Source: Ulva prolifera
Lineage: Eukaryota; Chlorophyta; Ulvophyceae; Ulvales; Ulvaceae
NCBI GenBank assembly: GCA_023078555.1
Contig: CM041203.1
Coordinates: 1,999,481 to 2,063,480 of the forward strand
Length of the DNA: 64,000 bases
Direction: 5' to 3'
Numbering within the stretch: the stretch's first letter is position 1; every line of letters begins with the position of its first letter. The notes under the pieces are model-generated. The model worked only from the letters and a program-made list of their open reading frames with translations, did no database searches and was not told the origin of the DNA. Positions 27,701-38,040 of the stretch are shown here, one piece after another. A program made the position numbers and the translations under genes.

Positions 27701-30341
27701 TATCACACGACCGCACTAGAAACTCATCTAACTCAGTACTTGCAAGTAATTTATACTTGCGTTGCTCCTCCTCTTTCAACTTGTCGCGCTCGGCCTTTTT
27801 CATGCGCTTTCCCTGACCCTTTTCAGCCTCAGCCACGTCCGCCGCAGCGTTTATGGCCATCTGAGCTTTCTGGGATTTCAGGATACGTGCCAGCTTGTCA
27901 TGGTACAGCGCCGAACACGGCGTCAGATTGTGACCATGGACAACACTGGCAAGGCATTCAATCCACAGGAACAGAGGGAGGCCACTCGCAAGCAGCACAG
28001 CACGGAGTGCCTCAAAGGCGACTCCTATCCTCCGCTCGATCATGCCATTACAGCGATGATCAGCTGTGGGGGTAGTGCGGTGAGTGATGCCGCGACGTTG
28101 GAGGTAGAGCTTTAAGGCCTCGACCATAAACTCGCCCCCTTTGTCAGTGTGAAGGATGCGCACACCCGGTTCACCTGGCTTCACCACATTTACCCTAATG
28201 CGCTCTATGATATAAGAGATCATGGCCGCAGCCTCACTCTTTTTGCGCAGACCGACCACGAAAGTATAACGAGTAAAAGCACACATCACAAACAAGACAT
28301 ATTTCACACCTCCAATTCCTACTGGAGTGACAGGACCAGCTAGATCGGCATGCAGTTGCTCGCCAGGGTATTTCGCCTGGCCCATGAGCTCACGGTCATT
28401 GGCAGAGAATTTACCCGCAGGTACTTTGCCAATTCTGCAGCCATGACATCTATTTCCGAAAGGTTCGGAATCGACACTCAAATTCAAACTACCATAAAAC
28501 TCAGCGTTCGACTGCATACGCTTGAGCACCCAGTTCGATTGGTGAAAGGACAAATGCGCGATAAAAGCAGGGTTCAGCAAATACGCATCATGTGGGACCT
28601 CGGCCCCCCCAGCATTGGGGCGCACAAGATCAACAGCCGCAACTGCCACATGATGCCATTGTTGCTGGTCCGCGACCATGCAGGTCGGACTGCTCTGGTT
28701 AGACCAGACCACCCCCCTATTGACAGGCCCACCGACGAGAATGGGCTTAGTTTCCACAGCCATTTTGAACGCAAACACAGGGTGACCATCAACATCTAGT
28801 TCCTGACATTTGACGTCATCCTCTACGTCGGTGGCCATGTCACCAAGACCCGGGACATACAACACATTTCTACGCGTGTCTAGGAACATTTGTTCGTGTC
28901 TAAGACACATTGTACTAAGCAGGTTATACGGACATTCAGGAGCATAGTATACACCAGGGATCTCGACATCTAACGGATGGGTTTGACCATGCTTATCCAC
29001 GTAAGTACCCAGGTTCACCAAAATGGTTCCCCTGCCCATGATAGAAAGCTGCCCAGGTCCCGCGAGATTGGCAACTTTCTGACACGGACCGTACTCAGTG
29101 AACATTTCACGATTCCCTACTATGTGCATGTCCGACCCACTGTCTACAATAATGTTCCATGGCAGAGACGCGTCAGGCATTGGATATTGCTCAGGCATCT
29201 CAACCGCACACACATCTTTGGCCGCAGCCTGTTTGCGTTGGGGGCAGTTCGCACGCAAATGTCCCTTCTTCTTGCAGAAGAAACAGGTCCTGGTCTCCTC
29301 GCGAGGAGCCTGGCCAGCCCCAAGAGCGGCGACCACAGGACCATCACCACGGGGTTGCTTTCGCCAGCCTTGGCCAGGTTTGCCCGCGGGCGCCCCAGAC
29401 CTAGCCTGCAGCTGCCGCTGTTGCTTCAGCAAATCGGCGTGTTCGGTCAAACGTGAAATTATGACATGAGGGGAGGAGTGAAGAACTTCGCCGCGCACGG
29501 CATTGAACTCCTCCCCCACCTCTAACAGTTTGAGTCTGAGCCATCGCTGGCCCACATCGGCACCTAGTGCCTCCAGTTGAGTGTACACACTCATAACATC
29601 ACCACAATAAGATGCGACATCTCTATTGTTCTGTGACAAGGAATTGAACCGGCTCCACAGCCTGTGGATCTCGGCTTCGGTGCTGGGCCTATACTTGGCA
29701 GTAAGGTAGGCCCAGGCCTCGCACAAATGCGACATTCGATAGACAGTCGTTCTATCAGCGTCGGGCAAAGACATAAGGACCTGTGTCCTCGCCCTAGCAT
29801 GAACACGCTGTTCGTCCGCAGACGGTGCGTGCTGCAACAGATGGTCTAGCTCGTATTGCCCTAACCACAAAAAGACTTTCTGTTCGTACGCAACGAAACT
29901 TTCGGTCTTATGATTCCACTCAGGCAGTTTTCCCTTTGTCAAATCAGGCTCGTTACGTCCCCGAGACGCTCGCAGCGCTTCGGTCAACGTTTCAAGCGTG
30001 ATAAACGACTCAGCGTGACTTGAATCATTCACGACATGAGAAGGATTGGGCACCTGCTGACTGCTGTGCCCAGTCTGAGCGGAAGAGCGTGGCCGGACCA
30101 CTCGTCCATCACGGAGCAGCATGCCCTCGGGCTGCTCTCCATCAGGGAGCTGCTGGTGAGCGCCCCTGTCGACGATAGGCTGCTGATCAGCCTCGCCGCG
30201 AATCTCCTCGCGAGAAGAGTTTGAAGCTGAGCGGTTGGATTGAGACATCCTACAGTAGAACAGGCGGTTGTGCGTCGCGCGCAGCAACGAAGCAAAGGTT
30301 TGGCTCGCAAGCCGTCGGATTGGAAAAATAAACGAACGCAT
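24711..30341 (-). CDS. Copia Gag-Pol polyprotein, intact
   Basis: 1,876 codons from ATG 30341-30339 to TAG 24711-24713; a second in-frame ATG at 30248-30246 (residue 32) is the better match to the Gag start of related copies. Domains in order: Gag; CCHC zinc knuckle CFFCKKKGHLRANC (about 352-365); aspartic protease IIVDSGSD (about 397-404); integrase HHCC (about 595-640) and catalytic core with LHADLAGP (about 662) and HTDKGGEF (about 733); a Ser/Asp-rich spacer; reverse transcriptase with KARYVARGFSQ (about 1427) and LWVDDLF (about 1553); RNase H with SDADF (about 1729), TTEAEL (about 1767) and DNKSAN (about 1802). Integrase before reverse transcriptase defines Ty1/copia. The catalytic box is WVDD, not the common Y(V/I)DD. 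No frameshift or internal stop was found. Gag and Pol share one frame, so no recoding site is needed. Confidence 0.96.
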   Translation of the reverse strand: MRSFIFPIRRLASQTFASLLRATHNRLFYCRMSQSNRSASNSSREEIRGEADQQPIVDRGAHQQLPDGEQPEGMLLRDGRVVRPRSSAQTGHSSQQVPNPSHVVNDSSHAESFITLETLTEALRASRGRNEPDLTKGKLPEWNHKTESFVAYEQKVFLWLGQYELDHLLQHAPSADEQRVHARARTQVLMSLPDADRTTVYRMSHLCEAWAYLTAKYRPSTEAEIHRLWSRFNSLSQNNRDVASYCGDVMSVYTQLEALGADVGQRWLRLKLLEVGEEFNAVRGEVLHSSPHVIISRLTEHADLLKQQRQLQARSGAPAGKPGQGWRKQPRGDGPVVAALGAGQAPREETRTCFFCKKKGHLRANCPQRKQAAAKDVCAVEMPEQYPMPDASLPWNIIVDSGSDMHIVGNREMFTEYGPCQKVANLAGPGQLSIMGRGTILVNLGTYVDKHGQTHPLDVEIPGVYYAPECPYNLLSTMCLRHEQMFLDTRRNVLYVPGLGDMATDVEDDVKCQELDVDGHPVFAFKMAVETKPILVGGPVNRGVVWSNQSSPTCMVADQQQWHHVAVAAVDLVRPNAGGAEVPHDAYLLNPAFIAHLSFHQSNWVLKRMQSNAEFYGSLNLSVDSEPFGNRCHGCRIGKVPAGKFSANDRELMGQAKYPGEQLHADLAGPVTPVGIGGVKYVLFVMCAFTRYTFVVGLRKKSEAAAMISYIIERIRVNVVKPGEPGVRILHTDKGGEFMVEALKLYLQRRGITHRTTPTADHRCNGMIERRIGVAFEALRAVLLASGLPLFLWIECLASVVHGHNLTPCSALYHDKLARILKSQKAQMAINAAADVAEAEKGQGKRMKKAERDKLKEEEQRKYKLLASTELDEFLVRSCDKDIIPYMSFFRDTSVEVFQDLLQQQRPWGVEVYAYPRDDKLRKLSPRGVLAHWVGAGLGPSMQRVYAQDVPGGRVFVVRQVMCTADQMIRHVRKYDASAVVDKREPAEFANSYKVVFEGDNEGERVTDSDVPDFLSDHTYDGGVLRRLRDQLHTPPGHGRVPVMDMTFRQDNPEPNPTAYSPRLGYGDSAEIIRRDPARDTPEMAKAALHRTRAMSRAAAHPDVIPPPRARGELRHLEAGPSRTTRYVPTRAAALHDPGVDVAFPVPVSASESDDDMDSDGPGVYDDDDEQRMDYTVSDDERAAAHQNLEAQRVRSGSNSAAASASGAGAVAPPLRGAEAPRPFWEDEPDEVETGSELGGEGPDPSAAVGVDLPDEVRAIPAALPRIKINPLVRRRLVPLAADVAAVHMNEPAGSNASSETVVAAIEVSACSQDTSAAADCGVSCAGLKPQHVESGEQQSVQRRGSRRAAAARKQKASSDPDMPSMKEGLAGPDRDAWLRAMQEEVDALGEHGTFGLCYLPAGKRAISGKWVLKIKRGPAGEIQRYKARYVARGFSQVEGVDFFETWSPVGSYATLRVLLSVAAQADLEIRHIDIQCAFLNGELEEEVFVEQPPYFTDGTARVWRLHKTLYGLKQAAREWHKALIKVLAEMGFVCAQSDPGLYVRTSGLCFIFLWVDDLFIFSGTAGLQELVDIILTKFEGRDLGELAWALGTEIMRDRKAKTITMTQRNKIHSLLEKYSMSDCRKSPTPLVPRQQLRSAKEHPDLEKASAAEHSRFMSAVGSIQYIAGVTRPDLSYVAHALARHMSSSLKEHWLAVQHVLRYLQSTKNLGIQFVGSVGHGCLLEAFSDADFANSADLKSVSGMVLRVYGNCVLWRSKKQSIVAGDTTEAELIAMSATANELMWVKQLLLDLKLVPYKPTLWGDNKSANILAVNAVSSDRSKHIRVRHLRVREYVQMDELEVAWVGTVDQLADVFTKVLPGPALLEVRNKLQLVET

Positions 30342-30543
30342 TCGCTTTTCTTGGCGCTAATCATTTGAAACAGCTGCTCGAATTGTATCTGATAACAATA
30401 TGCCACGAGACAGCTAATGATATCTGCGCTTATTGACCGCAGTCTAAGCGCCGACAGAACAGTGGAATGCCCCGCCGAGTCTGCGCACAGACATTGGCCG
30501 ATGACTTCCTGAACAAGACCATACAAAGACATAACGTAAACGA

Positions 30544-30555
30544 TCACCGATACCA
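30544..30555 (-). other. Primer-binding site of element B
   Basis: The minus strand reads TGGTATCGGTGA immediately inside the 5' LTR, identical to that of element A. Confidence 0.85.
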
Positions 30556-30902
30556 TGTCAGAAAGCACTCTATCTGTCAGGTCAGACACGCAGTCTTAGG
30601 TCAGGTCAGGTAGCCAGCATTCCATACCTGCTGCGCACAGAGGTAGAACCGAGGAATGCGGGAGGAGACAGGGTACAGCTAGTACCGTGAAACAGTAAAG
30701 AGAAAGGTTACAGCTCTTAGTGTGCACTGCAATATATGCACACTGTAAACACTCGAGGGTCACGCCGGGAAAACCCTCGCAGGATCTCTCTCGCTACCTC
30801 GATACGATCCTGGCTGGCGGCTTACCCCTGCACGTGATCCGCAGATCGTGCATGGGTGCACCTGTCACCACGCTGCTGCCCGCAGGCTCATGCATTGTGA
30901 CA
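30556..30902 (-). repeat. 5' LTR of element B
   Basis: 347 bp, apparently identical to 24347-24693. The target duplication GTGCC follows at 30903-30907. Confidence 0.95.
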
Positions 30903-33701
30903 GTGCCGATGTGGGCCAGCGATGGCTTCGTTTGAAACTGTTAGAAGTGGGGGAGGAGTTCAACGCTGTGCGCGGCGAAGTCCAACACTCCTCCCCTCAT
31001 GTGATCATATCGCGTTTGACTGAGCATGCTGACTTGCTCAAATCACAGCGACAGCTGCAGGCTAGGTCTGGGGCGCCCGCGGGCAAACCAGGCCATGGCT
31101 GGCGCAAGCAACCCCGTGGTGATGGTCCTGTGGTCGCTGCTCTCGCAGCCGGCCAGGCTCCTCGCGAGGAGACCAGGACATGTTTCTTCTGCAAGAAGAA
31201 AGGACATTTGCGTGCGAACTGCCCCCAACGCAAACAGGCTGCGGCCAAGGATGTTTGTGCTGTAGAGATGCCTGAAAAGTATCCGCAACCAGACGCGTCT
31301 CTGCCTTGGAATATTATTGTTGATAGTGGTTCGGACATTCACATCGTAGGCAATCGTGAAATGTTTACTGAGTACGGCCCATGCCAGAGGACTGCCAATC
31401 CCGCGGGACCAGGCAAGCTCCCTATCATGGGAAGGGGAACCATCCAGGTGAACCTGGGTACTTATGTTGACAAGCATGGGAACAAGCATCCATTAGATAT
31501 GGAAATCCCTGGTGTTTACTATGCGCCTGAATGTCCGTACAATCTGCTTAGCACAATGGGTCTTAGGCATGAGCAGATATTTTTGGACACGCGTAGGAAT
31601 GTGTTGTATATTCCTGGTTTGGGTGATATGGCTACTGATATCGAGGACGGTGTCAAATATCAGGAGCTAGATGTAGATGGTCATCCTGTTTTTGCGTTCA
31701 AAATGGAGGTAGACACTAAGCCCATTCTTGTCGGTGCCCCAGTCAACAGGGGAGTAGTCTGGTCTAACCAGAGCAGTCCGACCTGCGTGGTCGAGGACCA
31801 GGGGCAGTGGCATCATGTGGCGGCTGCGGCCATTGACCTGCAGCGACCCAATACTGGGGGAGCTGAGGTCCCACATGACGATTACCTGCTTGATCCTGCT
31901 TTCATAGCGCATTTGTCATTTCATCAGTCAAATTGGGTTCTCAAGCGCATGCAATCCAACGCTGATTTTTATGGTCATTTGAATTTAAGTGTCGATTCCG
32001 AGCCGCTGGGAAATCGGTGTCACGGCTGCAGAATTGGCAAAGTGCCTGCGGGTAACTTCTCTGCCAATGATCGTGAGCTCATGGGCCAGGCCAAGTGGCC
32101 TGGTGAGCAACTGCACGCCGATTTAGCTGGTCCTGTCACTCCAGTGGGAATTGGAGGCGTGAAATATGCTTTGTTCGTGATGTGTGCCTTTACCCGCTAT
32201 ACTTTCGTGGTCGGTCTACGCAAAAAGAGTGAGGCTGCGGCCATGATCTCTTATATTATTGAACGCATTCGGGTGAATGTGGTGAAGCGAGGTGAACCGG
32301 GTGTGCGCATCCTACACACCGAAAAAGGGGGAGAGTTCATGGTTGAGGCCTTAAAACTCTACCTCCAGCGTCGCGGCATCACTCACCGCTTAACCCCACA
32401 GCTGATCATCGTTGTAATGGCATGATCGAGCGGAGAATCGGAATATCTTTTGAGTCACTCCGTGCAGTGCTGCTTGCGAGTGGCCTGCCTTTGTTCCTGT
32501 GGATAGAATGTCTCGCCAGTGTTGTACATGGCCACAATCTAACGCCGTGCTCGGCGTTGTACCATGACAAACTGGCGCTCATTCTAAAGTCCCAGAAAGC
32601 TCAGCATGCCATCAACGCTGCGGCAGATGTGGCTGAAGCTGAAAAGGGCACAAAGCGCATGAAAAAGGCCGAGCGCGATAAGTTGAGGGATGAGGAAAAA
32701 CGCAAGTACAAGTTTCTTGCGTCGACAGAGTTAGACGAGTTTTTAGTGAGGTCTTGTGACAAGGATATCATTCCTTACATGTCCTTTTTCCGGGACACCT
32801 CCGTTGAGGTGTTCCAAGATCTGCTGTGGCAGCAGCGTCCGTGGGGGGTTGAGGTGTATGCATACCCTAGGGATGACAAGCTGCGGAAGTTGTCCCCCCG
32901 GGGTGTGCCTGCATACTGGGTCGGGGCTAGTCTGGGCCCCAGCATGCAGCGTGTGTACGCCCAGGATGTTCCTGGTGGTAGGGTTTTTGTTGTGCGTCAG
33001 GTCATGTGCACTGCGGATCAGATGATCCGGCACGTACGCAAGTACGATGCGTCCGCCGTTGTGGACAAAAGGGAACCTGAGGAGTTTGCGAACTCCTACA
33101 CGGTTGCCTTCGAGGGGGACGATGAGGGTGAGCGTGTGACTGATGCTGATGTCCCTCCTTTCGCGGCAGAGCACACGTATGATGGGGGAGTGTTGCGCCG
33201 TCTGCGTGACCAGCTTCACACCCCCCCTGGTCATGGTAGGGTTCCTGTCATGGAAATGACATTCCGGCAGGACAACCCTGAGCCCAGTCCCGCTGTGTAC
33301 TCTCCACGATTTGGAGCTGGCTCCTCTGCAAAGATTATCCGACGTGACCCTGCTAGGGCAACACCGGAAATAGCCAGGGCAGCTTTGCATTGCACGCGTG
33401 CAATGTCCAGAGCTGCTGCTCACCCCGACGTCCCTGTCCCCCATCGTGTGCGCGGCGAAGTGCATCACTCTGTCGCCACGCCCTCCCGTACTGCGCAGTA
33501 TGTTGTCACGCGCAACGCTGTGTTGCACGACCCTGGTGTAGAAGTTGCGTTCCCCGTTCACGTGTCTGTCAGTGCGTCTGATGACGACATGGAGGAGGAT
33601 GACGACAGTCCTGGCATCTATGATGACGACGATGAACAGCGCATGGACTACACCGTCTCAGATGATGAAAGAGCTGCGGCTCATCAAAATCTGGAGGCTC
33701 A
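30903..33701 (+). pseudogene. Element A gag-protease-integrase remainder, frameshifted
   Basis: Resumes Gag after B with DVGQRWLRLKLLEVGEEFN, then the zinc knuckle, protease DSGSD and integrase. Near 32390-32396 the run ACCCCCAC of sister copies is ACCCCAC, one C short. The first frame ends at 32423-32425, and the true frame resumes at 32422 (MIERRIG). An integrase-core position reads HTEKGGEF instead of HTDKGGEF, losing a catalytic Asp. The copy breaks off at HQNLEA near 33700. Confidence 0.9.
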
Positions 33702-33713
33702 TGCATTGTGACA
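33695..33713 (-). repeat. LTR terminal stub at a deletion junction
   Basis: AGGCTCATGCATTGTGACA is the last 19 bases of a minus-oriented LTR. Its first seven bases, AGGCTCA, are also present in the element A coding sequence, so the join falls in a 7-bp microhomology. Confidence 0.88.
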
Positions 33714-36700
33714 GTGGCATCATGTGGCGGTCGCGGCCATTGACCTGAAGCGACCCAATGTTGGGGGAGCTGAGGTCCCATATGATGCATACTTGCTGGA
33801 ACCTGCTTTTCTAGCACACTTGTCTTTTCATCAGTCTAATTGGGTTCTAAAGCGCATGCAGTCTAACAGTGAATTTTATGGTCATTTGAATTTGGATGTT
33901 GATTCCGAGCCACTGGGGAATCGGGGTCACGGCTGCAGAATTGGCAAAGTGCCTGCGGGTAACTTCTCTGCCAATGATCGTGAGCTCATGGGTCAGGCCA
34001 AGTGGCCTGGTGAGCAACTGCATGCCGATTTAGCTGGTCCTGTCTCTCCAGTAGGAATTGGTGGTGTGAAATATGTTTTGTTTGTGATGTGTGCCTTTAC
34101 CCGCTATACTTTCGTGGTCGGTCTGCGCAAAAAGAGTGAGGCTGCGGCCATGATCTCTTATATCATTGAACGCATTCGGGTGAATGTGGTGAAGCCAGGT
34201 GAACCGGGTGTGCGCATCCTACACACCGACAAAGGGGGAGAGTTCATGGTCGCGGCCTTAAAACTCTACCTCCAGCGTCGTGGCATTACTCACCGCTTGA
34301 CCCCCACAGCCGCTCATCGCTGTAATGGCATGATCGAGAGGAGGATCGGAGTGGCCTTTGAGTCACTCCGTGCTGTGCTGCTCGCGAGCGGCCTGCCTCT
34401 GTTCCTGTGGATAGAATGCCTCGCCAGTGTTGTCCATGGTCACAATCTCACGCCGTCGTCGGCATTGTACCATGACAAACTGGCAAGCATCCTCAAGGGC
34501 CTGAAAGCTCAGCATGCTGTCAATGCGTCTGCGGACGTTGACGAAGCTGAGAAGAGCCTGGGGAAGGGACAGCGCATGAAAAAGGCCGAGCGCGATAAGT
34601 TGAGGGATGAGGAGAAACGCAAGTACAAGTTACTTGCGACGACAGAATTAGATGAGTTTTTAGTGCGGTCTTGTGATAAGGATATCATTCCTTACATGGC
34701 CTTTTTCAGAGACACCTCCGTTGAGGTGTTCCACGATCTGCTGCGGCAGCAGCGTCCGTGGGGGGTTGAGGTGTATGCATACCCCAGGGATGACAAGCTG
34801 CGGAAATTGTCCCCCCGGGGTGTGCCTGCATACTGGGTCGGGGCTGGGTTAGGCCCCAGCATGCAGCGTGTGTACGCCCAGGATGTTCCTGGGGGTAGGG
34901 TTTTTGTTGTGCGTCAAGTGATGTGCACTGCGGATCAGATGATCCGGCACGTACGCAAGTACGATGCGTCCGCCGTTGTGGACAAGAGAGAACCTGAGGA
35001 GTTTGCGAACTCCTACACGGTTGCTTTCGAGGGGGACAATGAGGGTGAGCGTGTGACTGATGCCGATGTCCCTCCTTTTGCGGCAGAGCACACGTATGAT
35101 GGGGGAGTGTTGCGCCGTCTGCGTGACCAGCTTCACACCCCCCCAGGTCATGGCAGGGTTCCTGTCATGGAAATGACTTTCCGGCAGGACAACCCTGAGC
35201 CCAGTCCTGCTGTGTACTCTCCACGATTTGGAGCTGGCTCCTCTGCGGAGATTATCCGACGTGACCCTGCTAGGGCAACGCCGGAAATAGCCAGAGCAGC
35301 TTTGCATCGCACGCGTGCAATGTCCAGAGCTGCTGCTCACCCTGACGTCCTTGTCCCCCACCGTGTGCGCGGCGAAGTGCATCACTCTGTCGCCACGCCC
35401 TCCCGTACTGCGCAGTATGTTGTGACGCGCAACGCTGTGTTGCACGACCCTGGTGTAGAAGTTGCGTTCCCTGTTCAAGTGTCTGTCAGTGCGTCTGATG
35501 ATGACATGGATGAGGACGACGAGAGTCCTGGCATCTATGATGACGATGATGAACAGCGCATGGACTACACCGTCTCAGATGATGAAAGGGCTGCGGCTCA
35601 TCAGAATCTGGAGGCTCAGCGGGTCCGTTCCGGGAGTAATTCGGCAGCGGCCTCAGCATCTGGCGCGGGGGCAGTTGCTCAGCCCTTGCGAGGAGCTGAG
35701 GCGCCGAGGCCCTTCTGGGAGGATGAGCCAGATGAGGTGGAGACCGGATCCGAATTAGGGGGAGAGGATCCGGACCCCTCAGCCGCAGTTGGGGTTGATT
35801 TGCCTGACGAGGTGAGGGCCATTCCAGCCGCCTTGCCTCGTATTAAAATCAATCCTCTTGTACGCAGACGCCTTGTTCCATTGGCTGCGGATGTAGCAGC
35901 TGTACAAATGCATGAGCCTGCGGGCTCTGACATTGCTAGTAGTGAAACAGTTGTAGCTGCTATTGAAGTTTCAGCTTGCGATCAGGACACATCAGCCGCG
36001 GCTGACTGTGGAGTGTCCTGTGCAGGCTTGAAGCCTCAGCATGTGGAGTCTGGCGAGCAGCAGAATGCTCAGCGTCGTGGGTCGCGCAGAGCAGCTGCCG
36101 CCAGGAAGCAGAAGCCTTCTGACCCTGATCTGCCTTCTATGAAGGAAGGACTCGCGGGTCCGGACAAGGATGCATGGCTGCGTGCCATGCAGGAGGAGGT
36201 GGACGCACTGGGTGAGCACGGGACATTTATGTTGTGCTATCTGCCTGCGGGTAAGAAAGCTATCTCGGGCAAGTGGGTGTTCAAGATTAAGCGCGGACCC
36301 GCTGGTGGGATTCAGCGGTACAAGGCACGATATGTAGCTCGTGGTTTTTCTCAGGTAGAAGGAGTAGATTTCTTCGAGACATGGTCTCCTGTAGGTAGTT
36401 ATGCGACACTGCGTGTGTTGCTGTCTATAGCTGCTCAGGAGGATCTGGAGATAAGGCATATAGATATACAGTGTGCTTTTCTGAACGGTGACCTGGAGGA
36501 AGAGGTTTTCGTTGAACAGCCCCCGTATTTTACAGACGGGACAGCACGTGTATGGAAATTGCATAAGACTCTGTATGGCCTGAAGCAAGCCGCTCGCGAG
36601 TGGCATAAAGCTTTAGTAAAGGTCTTGGCTGAACTGGGATTTGTGTGCGCACAGAGTGATCCCGGACTGTATGTCAGTAAAACCAATCGCTGCTTTATTT

Positions 36701-37691
36701 TTCTGTGGGTGGATGATTTGTTCATTTTCAGTTGCTCTGCGGGGCTGCAAGAAATCATCAGTGTCATTCTCACGAAATTTGAAGGTAGAGACTTAGGTGA
36801 CCTGTCTTGGGCACTTGGCACTGAGATCACGCGTGATCGAAAGGCCAAAACAATCACAATGACACAACGTAACAAAATCCAGAACTTGCTGGAAAAGCAC
36901 AGCATGTCTGATTGTCGTAAATCTCCCACTCCATTAGTGCCGCGGCAACAGCTGAGGAGTGCGAAAGAGCATCCTGACCTGGAAAAAGCCAGTGCTGCTG
37001 AGCATTCCAGGTTCATGAGTGCTGTAGGAAGTATCCAGTATATTGCAGGAGTGACACGACCTGACCTGAGTTATGTGGCACATGCCCTGGCCCGGCACAT
37101 GTCTAGTAGTCTGAAGGAACATTGGTCTGCCGTGCAACATGTTCTGAGATACCTACAGTCCACAAAGAACTTAGGAATAAAATTTGTAGGCTCTAAGGGA
37201 CACGGGTGTTTGTTAGAGGCTTATTCAGATGCAGATTTCGCGAACTCTGCCGATCTGAAAAGCGTGTCTGGTATGATTATTCGGGTGTATGGGAACTGTG
37301 TTCTCTGGCGTTCGAAGAAGCAGGGTATAGTGGCTGGGGATACAACAGAGGCTGAACTCATCGCGATGAGTGCAACAGCCAACGAGTTAATGTGGGTGAA
37401 GCAATTGCTTCTCGATCTGAAACTCGTCCCACACAAGCCCACTCTGTGGGGTGACAATAAGAGTGCCAATATCTTGGCTGTGAATGCTGTGTCCACTGAC
37501 AGATCCAAGCACATTCGTGTGCGGCACTTGCGGGTGCGGGAATATGTCCAGATGGATGAACTTAAGGTAGCATGGGTAGGCACTGTTGATCAGTTAGCGG
37601 ATGTGTTTACTAAAGTGCTGCCCGGACCTGCTTTGTTAGAAGGTCGTAATAAACTCCAGCTAGTGGAGACGTAGCAGGGTTTATGGGGGAG
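33714..37691 (+). pseudogene. Element X, right half: integrase, reverse transcriptase, RNase H
   Basis: It opens with the target duplication GTGGC (33714-33718) and continues without a stop from 33724 to TAG 37672-37674. It encodes the integrase HHCC region, HTDKGGEF, the spacer, reverse transcriptase (LWVDDLF) and RNase H (YSDADF, TTEAEL, DNKSAN). The polypurine tract TATGGGGGAG (37682-37691) abuts an LTR. It lacks Gag and protease, which lie inverted at 38041-39944. The enzyme domains are intact in frame but have no start of their own. Confidence 0.92.
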
Positions 37692-38040
37692 TGTCACAAT
37701 GCATGAGCCTGCGGGCAGCAGTGTGGTGACAGGTGCACCCATGCACGAACGATCCGCGGATCCTGTGTAGGGGTAAGCCGCTAGCTAGGATTGTCTCGAT
37801 GTAGTGAGAGAGATCGTGCGAGGGTTTCCCGCCGTAACCTTGAGTGTTCAGTGTGCATATAAGCACGTGCACACTGAGATCTGTAACCATTCTCTTTACT
37901 GTTTCCCGGTACTAGCACTCCCCTTTCAGCATCTCTCGGTTCTACCTCTGTGCGCAGCAGGTATGAGATGCTGGCTGCCCTGACCTGACCTGAACGAGGA
38001 CTGCGCGTCCGCCCCTGCACAAATGATAGCTTTTCTGACA
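37692..38040 (+). repeat. LTR of element X, probably a recombinant
   Basis: 349 bp from TGTCACAATG to TTTTCTGACA in plus orientation. On its left is the X polypurine tract, as for a 3' LTR. On its right is GCCAC, the complement of the GTGGC duplication at 33714, followed by the inverted left half of X. One LTR with these two neighbours is what recombination between two inverted LTRs produces. Confidence 0.88.

Larger units (their letters stand above)
24347..30902 (-). mobile_element. Intact Ty1/copia element B nested in element A
   Basis: 6,556 bp on the minus strand, flanked by the perfect 5-bp target duplication GTGCC (24342-24346 and 30903-30907). Its LTRs (24347-24693 and 30556-30902, 347 bp each) look identical on reading. 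A primer-binding site (30544-30555), a polypurine tract (24694-24703) and one unbroken polyprotein frame are all present. These features indicate recent insertion and possible autonomy. Confidence 0.97.
22996..33701 (+). mobile_element. Ty1/copia element A, split by element B and 3' truncated
   Basis: The 5' LTR 22996-23346 is followed directly by a primer-binding site TGGTATCGGTGA. Internal sequence continues to 24346, is interrupted by element B (24347-30902), and resumes at 30903 with the duplicated target GTGCC. The element breaks off at about 33701 inside the spacer between integrase and reverse transcriptase, fused to 12 terminal bases of another LTR. Reverse transcriptase, RNase H and the 3' LTR are missing. 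A is therefore older than B and cannot move on its own. Confidence 0.92.

Noticed and set aside
26166-27719. Plus-strand frames of 100-175 codons inside element B
   Set aside because: They are antisense shadows of the intact polyprotein; equivalent shadows appear antisense to X at 32743-33561 and 34849-35478.
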